64,000 nucleotides of DNA from an uncultured Trichococcus sp. (lineage in GTDB: Bacteria > Bacillota > Bacilli > Lactobacillales > Aerococcaceae): the NCBI RefSeq assembly GCF_963667775.1, contig NZ_OY764015.1, forward strand, positions 1,905,001 to 1,969,000, written 5' to 3'. The notes under the pieces were generated by a model. It searched no databases, was not told the DNA's origin, and saw only the letters and a list, made by a program, of their open reading frames with translations. This document shows positions 18,118 through 26,737 of the stretch, in pieces (positions within the stretch are counted from its first letter, which is position 1; each line of letters starts with the position of its first letter). A program made the translations under genes and the position numbers.

Positions 18118-19515
18118 TTAGTTTGTTTTCATCAATTCGTCGACGTAAGCAACTGTTTCCGGCTGGTTCGCTTCGATTTCAGCGATTTTCTCTGCGAATT
18201 GCGGCAGATGCTCTTTGTGTGCATACAACAATTCATCCAACAACGTCTTGGCTGTTGTACCGCCCGGCACAAGCGGGTTGATTGTGAAGGCCTGCAACGC
18301 CGCACCGTAGCTGCCTGTGATGGCTGCGCGGATGACTGTTTCTTCCATCGCTTTCATGCCTTGCAATAAACCACGGGCCGCTGAAGGCATTTCACCCCAG
18401 TTGTACGGTTCAGCGCCATGCGCTGTGATCAAGGCGGAAACTTCTACGACGCAATCATAAGGCATATCTTGGATTGTGCCGTTGTTCGCTGTTGATACGA
18501 CCATGTCCGTGCGTTTGTCGTTTTGGATCGACGCGATCACTTCACAGGCAGCATCACTGTAGTGCGTACCGCCGCGTTGCGATAATTCTTCCGGTTTGTA
18601 GTTCAAAGCAGGGTCTTTGTAAAGTTCGAACAAGCGCGTTTCCGTTGCCTTGACGACTTGCGCACGTGTTTCGCCTTTTTCGAATTCTTCAATAGAATGC
18701 TTCAACATTTCATCTTCGATATAGTAATAACGGTGGTATCCGCAAGGAAGCAAGCCCAAGTCCTTCAGTTGCTCGTAGTGGAATTGCGCACTGTGGATGT
18801 TTTTCAGATGGTTCTCATCTTCGGTTTTTTGCGGTCCGTAAACCATATCGATCACTTCATCTGTGCGCTCCGCCCCCTTGTCATCCCAGACACGGTGCCA
18901 GTGGAAGTGGTTGATTCCGGCAAATTTGAACAGTAATTCATCTTCAGGGATCGCTAATTTTTCTGCTGCGACTTTGCGGTGTCCGATCGGAACATTGCAT
19001 AGGCCGATTGTTTTCTTCCAACCGAAATGTTTGATGGCTGCTTCAGTCACCATACCTGCAGGGTTCGTAAAGTTGATCAACCATGCATCCGGACATTGCA
19101 CTTTCATATCCGCAATGATCTGGCCGATGATCGGAATCGTACGGAAAGCTTTGAACATTCCGCCTGCACCATTGGTTTCTTGACCCAAAACACCATGGGA
19201 CAATGGAATGCGCTCATCTTTGATACGAGCATTCAGTAAACCTACACGGAATTGCGTCGTTACGAAATCCGCATCTTTCAATGCATTGAAACGATCCAAT
19301 GTCAGGTGGACTTCCCAGTCCAATCCAGCCGCCTCGACTTGGCGTTTCGCCATTGCGCCGACGATTTCCAGTTTTTCCTTACCTTCTTCTATATCCACCA
19401 ACCAAATTTCTTTGATAGGCAACTCATCTTTTCTTAAAATATATCCTTCAATCAATTCCGGTGTGTAACTGGAACCTCCACCAATCGTAACAATCTTCAA
19501 AGCTTCTTTCGACAT
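18118..19515 (-). CDS. GH4 6-phospho-beta-glucosidase (LicH/CelF type)
   Basis: A 465-residue NAD- and metal-dependent family 4 glycosidase. The N-terminal NAD site reads TIGGGSSYTPELIEG, and metal ligands C173 in GLCNVPIGHR and H203 in GINHFHWH are present, with LGQETNGAGG and NFTNPAGM between them. GH4 enzymes cleave phosphorylated disaccharides by an oxidation-elimination route; LicH-like spacing suggests a 6-phospho-beta-glucoside. It is monocistronic. A copy of the 27-bp operator found upstream of the GH1-PTS operon lies about 240 bp upstream, suggesting a common RpiR regulon. GGAGGAAG precedes the ATG. Confidence 0.9.
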   Translation of the reverse strand: MSKEALKIVTIGGGSSYTPELIEGYILRKDELPIKEIWLVDIEEGKEKLEIVGAMAKRQVEAAGLDWEVHLTLDRFNALKDADFVTTQFRVGLLNARIKDERIPLSHGVLGQETNGAGGMFKAFRTIPIIGQIIADMKVQCPDAWLINFTNPAGMVTEAAIKHFGWKKTIGLCNVPIGHRKVAAEKLAIPEDELLFKFAGINHFHWHRVWDDKGAERTDEVIDMVYGPQKTEDENHLKNIHSAQFHYEQLKDLGLLPCGYHRYYYIEDEMLKHSIEEFEKGETRAQVVKATETRLFELYKDPALNYKPEELSQRGGTHYSDAACEVIASIQNDKRTDMVVSTANNGTIQDMPYDCVVEVSALITAHGAEPYNWGEMPSAARGLLQGMKAMEETVIRAAITGSYGAALQAFTINPLVPGGTTAKTLLDELLYAHKEHLPQFAEKIAEIEANQPETVAYVDELMKTN

Positions 19516-19633
19516 GCATGCTTCCTCCTATTTTTGGTTTCTTTTTGCTTTCCGGCTAATCCGGCTCAAAAATTCTGTCGTGACAATGCATTCCTTAACA
19601 AAAGCGGCTATAATTCTGCACAACCCATAAGGA

Positions 19634-19671
19634 AAGGCTTTCATTCCAACCGTCCATGAAAGGGCTTTTTT
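19634..19671. other. Hairpin in the GH4 leader, terminator-like on the plus strand
   Basis: GCTTTCAT (19637-19644) pairs with ATGAAAG plus GC (19656-19665), followed on the plus strand by T6. No plus-strand gene feeds into it. On the minus strand it would be a hairpin in the 5' leader of the GH4 mRNA, without a U tail. Confidence 0.35.
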
Positions 19672-19757
19672 GCTTTCATGATTTCATTTTAACACAACAC
19701 CGGCGCATCCGGAGAATCCCCTTACATTTTGATTACAGGTTTGCCGTAATGATTTTC

Positions 19758-19784
19758 GTTTCAAAAATGAAACGATTTGTTTCA
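19758..19784. promoter_or_regulatory. Candidate RpiR operator (27 bp), copy 2
   Basis: GTTTCA-N4-TGAAAC-N5-GTTTCA, the same layout and length as the site at 4829-4855. It lies between the aldo/keto reductase 3' end and the GH4 gene. Confidence 0.55.
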
Positions 19785-19787
19785 TAC

Positions 19788-20687
19788 TCAAAGGATATCC
19801 AGCGCTGTTTTGAAAGTGGGTGCCGGGAACCTTCCGTCCAGTAGCTGCAGATCTTCATCATCCAGCCTGATTTGGGATGCCTGGGCATTGAGATACGTGT
19901 GGTCAGGGTTGGAAGAGCGCGGTATCGCTGCAACGTCCGGATGGATGAGGCACCATGCCAAAATGATCTGGATCGCTTTGACTCCGTGTTTTTTGGCGAT
20001 GCTCTGCACTTCTTCGCTCTCCAACAGTTGCCCGCGCAACCTTCCTCCCTGGGCTAATGGCGAGTAGGCCATGATCGGAATATTGTGCTCGCGCTGCCAT
20101 TTCAGCAGATCGTACTCTATCCCGCGTGAGCCCAAATGATACAAAACTTGATTCACTTGGCACTGGTTCCCTTTTTCCATCGACAGAAGATCCTGCATAT
20201 CGTGGACGTCGAAGTTGGAAACACCCCATCTGCCGATTTTCCCTTCCGCCTTCAACTGTTCCATCCCGGCTATCGTTTGCGACAGCGACACATCGCCGCG
20301 CCAATGCAACAAATAAAGATCCAAGTGGTCCGTGTCCAATCGACGCAAACTTTCGGCACAAGCAGCCAAAATCTCATTCCGGCTCGCCCGATGAGGGTAC
20401 ACTTTGGAAACAAGATAGACTTGGTCGCGGATGCCTCTGATCGCTTCCCCCACCAAGCGCTCCGACTTCCCGTCCCCGTACATTTCAGCTGTATCGATAA
20501 GGGTCATGCCTAGTTGCACGCCTAAACGAAGAGCCTCGATCTCCTCTTGTCTTTTTGCAGGATCCTCACCCAAGTACCACGTTCCTTGCCCAACTTGCGG
20601 CATGACGCTGCCGTCCGGCAACACTACCATCCGATTGGCATTCTCTTTCCGCAGAGACTCCAAGCTGTGTTCATCTATGTTCGTCAT
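19788..20687 (-). CDS. Aldo/keto reductase, prostaglandin F synthase-like group
   Basis: A 299-residue NADPH-dependent reductase of the AKR superfamily. The catalytic tetrad is complete: D65 and Y70 in LIDTAEMYGDGKSE, K95 in LVSKVYP, H128 in LYLLHWRG. ILAWCLIHPDVAAIPRSS is the cofactor phosphate region. It is a soluble TIM barrel; physiological substrate unknown. It is divergent from a second aldo/keto reductase at 20921, with which it shares only fold and tetrad. Confidence 0.9.
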   Translation of the reverse strand: MTNIDEHSLESLRKENANRMVVLPDGSVMPQVGQGTWYLGEDPAKRQEEIEALRLGVQLGMTLIDTAEMYGDGKSERLVGEAIRGIRDQVYLVSKVYPHRASRNEILAACAESLRRLDTDHLDLYLLHWRGDVSLSQTIAGMEQLKAEGKIGRWGVSNFDVHDMQDLLSMEKGNQCQVNQVLYHLGSRGIEYDLLKWQREHNIPIMAYSPLAQGGRLRGQLLESEEVQSIAKKHGVKAIQIILAWCLIHPDVAAIPRSSNPDHTYLNAQASQIRLDDEDLQLLDGRFPAPTFKTALDIL

Positions 20688-20920
20688 TTACAGACACCAT
20701 CCTTTCTGTTCTTTGACACAGTTCCTTACATCAAGTATACCTTTTTTTGTCGGGAAAACAAAAAGAATCACAGCGCTTACATATTTGCGGACTTTTTGGC
20801 CTTTTCTTTTGGCGATTTTGATTTTGTGGCTTATGATAAGGATATACAGCAATTCTGTTCATCAAGAAATCCCATTCAATGGATTCGAACGGTGGGGTCA
20901 GAATCAAGGAGGAAAAGCAT

Positions 20921-21898
20921 ATGAAATACCGGAATCTAGGGAAAAGTGGTTTGCGCGTCAGCGAAATTGCACTGGGCAGTTGGTTGACGTACGGAAAATC
21001 AGTAGCGGACCAGGCAGCGGAGCAATGCATCCGGACTGCGTATGAAGCAGGCATCAACTTTTTCGACACAGCCAATGTTTATGAAAAGGGTGCTGCCGAA
21101 ACAGTGCTCGGAAAAGTGCTGAAGGACTATCGGCGTTCCAGTTTGGTCGTCGCCAGCAAAGTCTATTTCCCGATGGGGGAGGGTCCGAATGATCGGGGCT
21201 TGTCGCGCAAGCACATCATCGAATCCTGCGACGCCAGCCTGAAACGCCTGGGCATGGATTACCTCGACCTCTATCAATGCCACCGCTACGACCCGAGCGT
21301 ACCGATGGAGGAAACGCTCTGGGCACTCGATGATCTGCAGCGTCAAGGCAAAATCCTTTATGCCGGCGTCAGCGAATGGCCAGCCGACAAAATCCAGGAA
21401 GCCCACAAGCTCGCAACGCAGCATAACTTCCGGCCGCTCGTTTCCAACCAACCGATCTACAATATGATTGAGCGCTACATCGAAGTCGATGTGCTGCCCG
21501 TCTCCGTCGCCAACGGCATGGGGCAAATCGTCTTTTCCCCATTGGGACAAGGCATCCTGACCGGCAAGTACAAATCCGGAAAACAAGTTCCGGAAGGCAG
21601 CCGTGCCGCCAACAGCAAGCTGAACAGCACGATGCAAAAATATCTGGAAAACGAGTCCCTGTTGGAAGCTGTCGGGGAAATCGAAGCGCTTGCGCATGAG
21701 TTGGAAATAACCATGCCGCAACTGGCTTTGGCCTGGATTCTGCGCCAACCCGGCGTCAGCTCCGCCATCATCGGCGCCAGCCGTCCGGAACAGATCGAGG
21801 ATAACATCAAAGCTGTGGATGTCGAATTGACGGACGAACTGTTGCTTGGCATCAACCAAATTTTGTTGAAAGTGAGCAGCTTCAAACCAAGAAGCTGA
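20921..21898 (+). CDS. Aldo/keto reductase, Kv-beta-like group
   Basis: A 325-residue AKR related to potassium-channel beta subunits and YghZ-type enzymes. It opens MKYRNLGKSGLRVSEIALGSW, and the tetrad is D49 and Y54 in FFDTANVYEKG, K80 in VASKVYF, H121 in LYQCHRYD. SAIIGASRPEQIEDN is the NADP-binding end. The ATG at 20921 has AAGGAGG at 7 bp; the frame extends 42 bp upstream without a ribosome site. Substrate unknown. It ends in a clear terminator. Confidence 0.92.
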   Translation: MKYRNLGKSGLRVSEIALGSWLTYGKSVADQAAEQCIRTAYEAGINFFDTANVYEKGAAETVLGKVLKDYRRSSLVVASKVYFPMGEGPNDRGLSRKHIIESCDASLKRLGMDYLDLYQCHRYDPSVPMEETLWALDDLQRQGKILYAGVSEWPADKIQEAHKLATQHNFRPLVSNQPIYNMIERYIEVDVLPVSVANGMGQIVFSPLGQGILTGKYKSGKQVPEGSRAANSKLNSTMQKYLENESLLEAVGEIEALAHELEITMPQLALAWILRQPGVSSAIIGASRPEQIEDNIKAVDVELTDELLLGINQILLKVSSFKPRS

Positions 21899-21924
21899 GC
21901 ATACGATGAATCATTCCGGACAGC

Positions 21925-21959
21925 AAAAAAGCCATCCTTATATCCAGGGTGGCTTTTTT
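21925..21959. terminator. Terminator after the Kv-beta-like reductase
   Basis: A stem of six A-T and seven further pairs (21925-21937 with 21947-21959) ends in T6 on the plus strand and has A6 at the left, so it could act in both directions. Confidence 0.85.
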
Positions 21960-22011
21960 GTGGTTCTGTTCTCCATCCATTTGTTCTCCAAATCGAAGAA
22001 AAACGTGTGAC

Positions 22012-22138
22012 CTCCGGCGAACGGTGACTTCGCAGGAGGTCGCCTACATTTTCGGTTGCGTTCTCCGATGAGGGAGGCTTCGCAGGAGTGGCGTTTGCTG
22101 ACGATCAGTTTACTCCGGCAAGCGACGCTTCACCGGAG
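22012..22138. repeat. Triple-palindrome repeat, copy 2
   Basis: Palindromes at 22012-22038, 22063-22088 and 22113-22138 start 51 and 50 bp apart, with 24-bp spacers. It is inverted relative to copy 1; its first spacer differs at only a few positions from the reverse complement of the second spacer of copy 1. It lies between the convergent ends of the reductase gene and aroD. Confidence 0.75.
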
Positions 22139-22188
22139 CTGAGCGAAAATCCGAAAGTTCCGAACCGGTCTGCTCCGCCCGCACGCTC

Positions 22189-22944
22189 TCAATCCAACGC
22201 TAAAATATCCAGGATGGACCGGACATCGCGGACAGACACCTGACCGGGTGCGGAAACCTCTTTGGCCGCCGCAAAAGTCAGGCAGGAACCGAAAAGTTCT
22301 CCAACCAAACGCGAAATGACGCCGTATTTCCCCATCGACATCGTGATGCAAGGGCGGTCAGCTTTCGCTTTTTTCATTTCCAACGTCGCTGCCAGCAGCG
22401 TCAGCACATCTTCCTCGCTTTGCGGCATGACCGCAATCTTCGTGATATCCGCTCCGATTTGCTGCATCTTCACCAATCTCGCGACGATTTCCTCTTTAGG
22501 TGGTGTCTTGAAGAAATCGTGGCTCGACAGAACGACTTTCACGTTTTTTTCTTTCGCTTCGGCAATCAAATCAATCACCTCTGCTTCAGAACTGAACAGT
22601 TCGAGATCGACCAAGTCCACCAACCCGCTCCGGATCGCGAAACGGTTCAGTTCAAAATAGCGATCCAAGCTCAATTCGCGCTCTCCGCCCTCTTTTTTGG
22701 TGCGGAACGTGAACAGCAACGGCTTTTTGTAGAGGCTGTTGATTTCAGCCAACAATGCCGCGACCCGTTCAGGCTGCTCCACATCTTCGAAAAAATCGAT
22801 GCGCAACTCCGCCAGATCGAAAGCGACGGTTTCCAGCCTTTTGACTTCAGCAATGATTTCATGTTTTGTTTTCCCAACCAACGGCACGCAGATTTTCGGT
22901 CTGCCTTCGTTGAAGACGACATCTTTCACTTGAACGGTTTTCAC
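22189..22944 (-). CDS. aroD: 3-dehydroquinate dehydratase, type I
   Basis: Shikimate pathway enzyme converting 3-dehydroquinate to 3-dehydroshikimate through a Schiff base. The catalytic histidine is in VVLSSHDFFKTPP and the Schiff-base lysine in ADITKIAVMPQ. RPKICVPLVGKTKHEI and MSMGKYGVISRLVGELFGS are family motifs. The chosen start is a GTG at 22944, preceded by GGAGGGG at about 9 bp and giving 251 residues, the usual length. Longer in-frame starts at 22968 and 23001 have no comparable site. No other shikimate gene is nearby. Confidence 0.94.
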   Translation of the reverse strand: MKTVQVKDVVFNEGRPKICVPLVGKTKHEIIAEVKRLETVAFDLAELRIDFFEDVEQPERVAALLAEINSLYKKPLLFTFRTKKEGGERELSLDRYFELNRFAIRSGLVDLVDLELFSSEAEVIDLIAEAKEKNVKVVLSSHDFFKTPPKEEIVARLVKMQQIGADITKIAVMPQSEEDVLTLLAATLEMKKAKADRPCITMSMGKYGVISRLVGELFGSCLTFAAAKEVSAPGQVSVRDVRSILDILALD

Positions 22945-23113
22945 TGGTGTATCCCCTCCATGGCGCATTCCCGTCCCTCTCCTTTGAATATTTCCGGGCA
23001 AAGGAAGCTGAACTTACGAGTATATGATACTTCCCATTTTATCGTTAATCGCGCCAAAAGCATAGGAGCACTTTACGGAACTTTTTCGATCCGCTCACTT
23101 TTCCGTTCTGTTT

Positions 23114-24385
23114 TTACTTGGAAACATAGAGAACAACGCCGTGCGGAGCGATAAAAGCCGTTTCCGCATCCGCCACCGATACCGCCCTGTTTGCCCAAAC
23201 CTCATGCATCTCTCCGCCGAGGGACTGCACCCATTTCAAAGCGGCAGCAGGCAAACCTGCCGGACGATCCGCAAGATTGAAGCAAGCGACATATTTCCTG
23301 GCGTCACTTGCCGAAACCCAGATCACCAAATCGTCCTTCCGGTACACTTCCCTTGCATCGCACCCGTTCTGATGTGCATCGATCAGGTAAGGCTCGGTCA
23401 ACAACGCATGCGTCCAATCATCCAACTTCCGCAGATCGCCGCCGAACATAAGCGGCGATCGGAAAATCGACCACAGCGTCATCAAGGAGCGCTGTTCATC
23501 CTTCGTGAACCTGGTCATGCGCGCTTCGGATCCGCCAGCAACGGTCCGGGTGCCGATACGGCCCAACGGCAGCATGTCGCAATCCGGCCAAGTGCCGGCA
23601 CCGACAAAAGCCGACCACTTCCCGCAGCGTCCGAACATGTCATACAGCTGATCCCAGTTGTCCCACAGATCGTCCGTCAGCCGCCACATATTGGCATACC
23701 GTTGGAAAAAGGTGCCCGATTCGATCGGGGCGGGTCCCGGTGAGAGGCTCAACACCATCGGCCTGCCGCAGCGGTCGATGGCTTTCCGGATCAGTTCGAT
23801 TTCGCCTGTGTGGGTTCCGTATAATTTCGAATCGGCGATGTCATCGACTTTCAGGAAGTCGACTCCCCAGGAAGCGTACAGAGCCAGCAGCGAATCATAA
23901 TAAGCTTGTGCGCCTTCTTTCGATGCATCCACTCCGTACATATCCGTGTTCCACGGGCAGATGGAATTTTCATCCGCAATGTCCCGGGCCGTTTTTTGCG
24001 TACCCAAAATCGGGCTATTGCCATGCACAGCCTGCCTCGGGATGCCGCGCATGATATGGATGCCGAATTTCAGACCCATTGCGTGGACCGCATCCGCCAA
24101 TGGTTTGAACCCTAGTCCTCCTCTGCTCGAAGGGAATCGGTTTTCGGCAGGGATCAGCCGGCTGTATTCATCCTGACGAAGTTCGGTGAACGGATGATAG
24201 GCGCAGGAATCAGCGAGAGGTTCATACCACTGGATGTCCACGACAACGTATTCCCAACCATAATCCCTCAAACTTTTCGCCATCACTTCGGCATTGCCCA
24301 ATACTTCCTCTTCCGTCACGCTGGCTCCGAAAGAATCCCAGCTGTTCCAACCTTTTGGTGGTGTTTCTGCGTAGTTTTTAAACAT
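23114..24385 (-). CDS. GH27 glycosidase (alpha-galactosidase or beta-L-arabinopyranosidase)
   Basis: A 423-residue family 27 enzyme without a signal peptide. The N-terminal PPKGWNSWDSFG is the GH27 signature. The nucleophile is D181 in VDFLKVDD and the acid/base lies in WRLTDDLWD (about residue 238). Family members are alpha-galactosidases, but a few release beta-L-arabinopyranose. Because this is the last gene of an arabinan operon, next to a GH127 beta-L-arabinofuranosidase, the arabinopyranosidase role is a real alternative. It overlaps the GH127 gene by 8 bp. Confidence 0.88.
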   Translation of the reverse strand: MFKNYAETPPKGWNSWDSFGASVTEEEVLGNAEVMAKSLRDYGWEYVVVDIQWYEPLADSCAYHPFTELRQDEYSRLIPAENRFPSSRGGLGFKPLADAVHAMGLKFGIHIMRGIPRQAVHGNSPILGTQKTARDIADENSICPWNTDMYGVDASKEGAQAYYDSLLALYASWGVDFLKVDDIADSKLYGTHTGEIELIRKAIDRCGRPMVLSLSPGPAPIESGTFFQRYANMWRLTDDLWDNWDQLYDMFGRCGKWSAFVGAGTWPDCDMLPLGRIGTRTVAGGSEARMTRFTKDEQRSLMTLWSIFRSPLMFGGDLRKLDDWTHALLTEPYLIDAHQNGCDAREVYRKDDLVIWVSASDARKYVACFNLADRPAGLPAAALKWVQSLGGEMHEVWANRAVSVADAETAFIAPHGVVLYVSK

Positions 24386-26366
24386 GCTTGTCCTCCTTAT
24401 CGACCCATACCTGCAGCTCCCCCAAAGACCGATTTCCCCAACTGTAGTAAGGGATGAACGTCAGTTTTTTGGGAACGGTCCGCGGTTTCTGGCGGACGCG
24501 GTACAGCTTGCCCTGCCATTCATCCTCCATCACGTGCAGCTCTCCTTCTGCTTCCAGACAGACGATATCGCCGAGCAGCTTATCCGATCGGAAACGCGGC
24601 CGGATCGCTCCGGTAAGTGCCAGCAGATGCAGCTGTTTCCCGTTGTCCTCTTCTTCCAGACAGTAAACGAAGGGTCCTCGTTGCAGGGCGACTTTGCCCT
24701 TATCCGCTTTGACAAGCGGATGCGCCTCTAGCTCGTTGATGGCGATGGTGTAGCTTAATTCGATTGCCGTTGATTCGGAGATTACGGTCAGGTAGGTGTA
24801 GCCATTGCTGATTTCGGCAACCGTTTCTTCCCCGTCCACAATCAAAACCGGATTTTCCGCCCAATAAGGGATGCGGATGCCCAAACGCAGCTGTTCGGAG
24901 GATGCTTTTTCAACTGCGATTACGGTCCGGCACGTTTCCGATACCGTATGCTTTTGCCGAATTGTGTAAGGTTCACCAGCTTGCTCCCCGGCCAGTTCGC
25001 TGTCGATGAACAGATTCAGCAGCACTTCATCTTCCTTTTGCGTGAAGGCGTATCTCCCGACAGCGGGCAGCGTGCGCGCCAAGTTCGGCGGACAGCAGGC
25101 GCAGCCGAACCAGGAAGGCCGCGTCGCCTTCACATGGCTCTTATCCGGATTCTCGGCGCTCGCTTGGGGATCCACCTCCAACGGATTGACGTAAAAGAAG
25201 TGTTTCCCGTCCAGGGCCATGCCGCTGATGATGCCGTTATAGAGCACCTTTTCCATGATGTCCGCATAGCGGCTGTCGGTTTCGGTCTTCAGCAATTCGT
25301 TCGAAAAATTCAATAGCCCGATTGCCGCGCATGTTTCGCAGTACATCAGATCGTTCGGCAAATCATAATCATAAGTGAAGGCTTCCCCGCGTACGGTCGA
25401 ACCGATGCCGCCTGTGACGTACATGCGTTTTTGGACGATGTTGTCCCAGATTTTTTTTGCGGCGCCGATCAGCTTTTCATCTTGTTTGTGATGCCCGGTA
25501 CCCGCCATCGCCTGTGCCATATAGACCAACCGTACGGCATGCCCTCTGGCCGTATCCTGCTCGATGACCGGTTTATCCGCTTGATAGTAGACGGTATTGA
25601 TGATGGGTTTAGTTCCTTGCTGCAATCCCAAGCGGTCATTCTCTTCCAGTTGGCCCGCAAAGAAATTCGGATTCTGTCCGCGTACCTCCAGGAAGTAGCT
25701 GCTCAATTCCAAGTATTTCCGGTTGCCCGTCAACTCGTACAGCCGCACAAGCGCAAGTTCGATTTCCTGGTGGCCATCGCTGCCGTCGATTTTCCCTTCC
25801 GTTTTGCCGAAATGCGCTTCGATGCAGGCGATCGCTTTGTCGGCAATCTGAAGCAGCCGACCGGAACCGGTCGCTTCCTTATAAGCGATGGCGGCTTCGA
25901 TCAGATGACCGATGCAGTACAGTTCATGGCTTTCGAACAACCTTCTGAACTTCAGGTGCGGGGCATCGATCTGATAATAGGTACTCAAATACCCGTCATC
26001 GTCCTGCGCCGCTTCCAAGAGATCGATCGTTTCCTCCACTTGGGCGACCAGAGCTTCATCCTTTTCCAACGCGATTGTGTTGGCTGCCGCTTCGATCCAT
26101 TTGTACAGATCGCTGTCCTGGAAAAGCCAGCCGTAATGGTGTCCTTCCTTCTGTCCAGCCGCAATCCTGAAATTTTCGATCACATGGCTTTTTTCCGTCG
26201 GGATGGTCGCATCCTCCCTTTCGCTTTCGATGACGATGTTCCCTCTGTCGTTCAGGACATCCCATTGGAAAGGAATCATTTCCTCTTTTACCAGTTGCCT
26301 GTACTTCAGCCAGAAGCTGTCTGATACTGTCACTCTCGGGTGTTGCTGCAGCAATGTTTTTTTCAT
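24378..26366 (-). CDS. GH127 beta-L-arabinofuranosidase
   Basis: A 662-residue family 127 enzyme resembling Bifidobacterium HypBA1, which releases beta-L-arabinofuranose from Ara2-type side chains. The conserved zinc/cysteine site is complete: E344 and C346 in MYCETCAAIG, and C424 and C425 in FGCACCPPNLAR. One of the latter is the nucleophile in HypBA1. The (alpha/alpha)6 barrel covers about residues 10-430, followed by beta-sandwich domains. It has no signal peptide, so it acts inside the cell on imported oligosaccharides. GAGG lies upstream of the ATG. Confidence 0.92.
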   Translation of the reverse strand: MKKTLLQQHPRVTVSDSFWLKYRQLVKEEMIPFQWDVLNDRGNIVIESEREDATIPTEKSHVIENFRIAAGQKEGHHYGWLFQDSDLYKWIEAAANTIALEKDEALVAQVEETIDLLEAAQDDDGYLSTYYQIDAPHLKFRRLFESHELYCIGHLIEAAIAYKEATGSGRLLQIADKAIACIEAHFGKTEGKIDGSDGHQEIELALVRLYELTGNRKYLELSSYFLEVRGQNPNFFAGQLEENDRLGLQQGTKPIINTVYYQADKPVIEQDTARGHAVRLVYMAQAMAGTGHHKQDEKLIGAAKKIWDNIVQKRMYVTGGIGSTVRGEAFTYDYDLPNDLMYCETCAAIGLLNFSNELLKTETDSRYADIMEKVLYNGIISGMALDGKHFFYVNPLEVDPQASAENPDKSHVKATRPSWFGCACCPPNLARTLPAVGRYAFTQKEDEVLLNLFIDSELAGEQAGEPYTIRQKHTVSETCRTVIAVEKASSEQLRLGIRIPYWAENPVLIVDGEETVAEISNGYTYLTVISESTAIELSYTIAINELEAHPLVKADKGKVALQRGPFVYCLEEEDNGKQLHLLALTGAIRPRFRSDKLLGDIVCLEAEGELHVMEDEWQGKLYRVRQKPRTVPKKLTFIPYYSWGNRSLGELQVWVDKEDKHV

Positions 26367-26499
26367 TAAAGTATCCTCATTTCATCCAAATTCCAACCTG
26401 ATTTTATGTCAAGATGCAAGAAAAGCCACCAGCAAGCCGGCAGCCATTCTTGTCCTTTTATGAGCGTTAATACAAATGTAGCGCCTGTTGTAGATGGCT

Positions 26500-26736
26500 T
26501 TACCACTTACCCAAAGGGCAGCGTTTGTCCTGCAGACTGGCACGGAAGCGCACGAAGCAGCCGCAATGCTGGCAGGTATGCTCCGAAAGTGCAGGGCACA
26601 CATTGCAGACCGCCAGCCGCTGGTCCCGCAGTTTTTTGGAAGCGTGGTTCAGCTCCATCGACAACTGTTCATCAATAGCGCTCTCGATATCCATCTCCAT
26701 CATCTGGTTGTGGCGTTCGCAGCCTTTGCAGGTCAT
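26500..26736 (-). CDS. Small cysteine-rich protein, DUF6171-like
   Basis: A 78-residue protein with eight cysteines: CKGC near the N-terminus (3 and 6), CNVC (44 and 47), CQHCGC (55, 58, 60) and C73. This suggests two zinc-binding knuckles. It resembles the DUF6171 family; function unknown. The start at 26736 follows the stop codon of the GH51 gene by 1 bp, with AAAGGAAA as ribosome site, so it belongs to the arabinan operon. A longer frame from 26769 would lie inside that gene. Confidence 0.75.
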   Translation of the reverse strand: MTCKGCERHNQMMEMDIESAIDEQLSMELNHASKKLRDQRLAVCNVCPALSEHTCQHCGCFVRFRASLQDKRCPLGKW

Positions 26737-26737
26737 G

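Noticed and set aside
19634-19671. Hairpin in the GH4 leader as an attenuator
   Set aside because: The run of T lies on the plus strand, opposite to GH4 transcription, and no alternative antiterminator pairing was found.
20999-21859. Minus-strand frame of 286 codons
   Set aside because: Antisense to the Kv-beta-like aldo/keto reductase with intact tetrad; a shadow frame.
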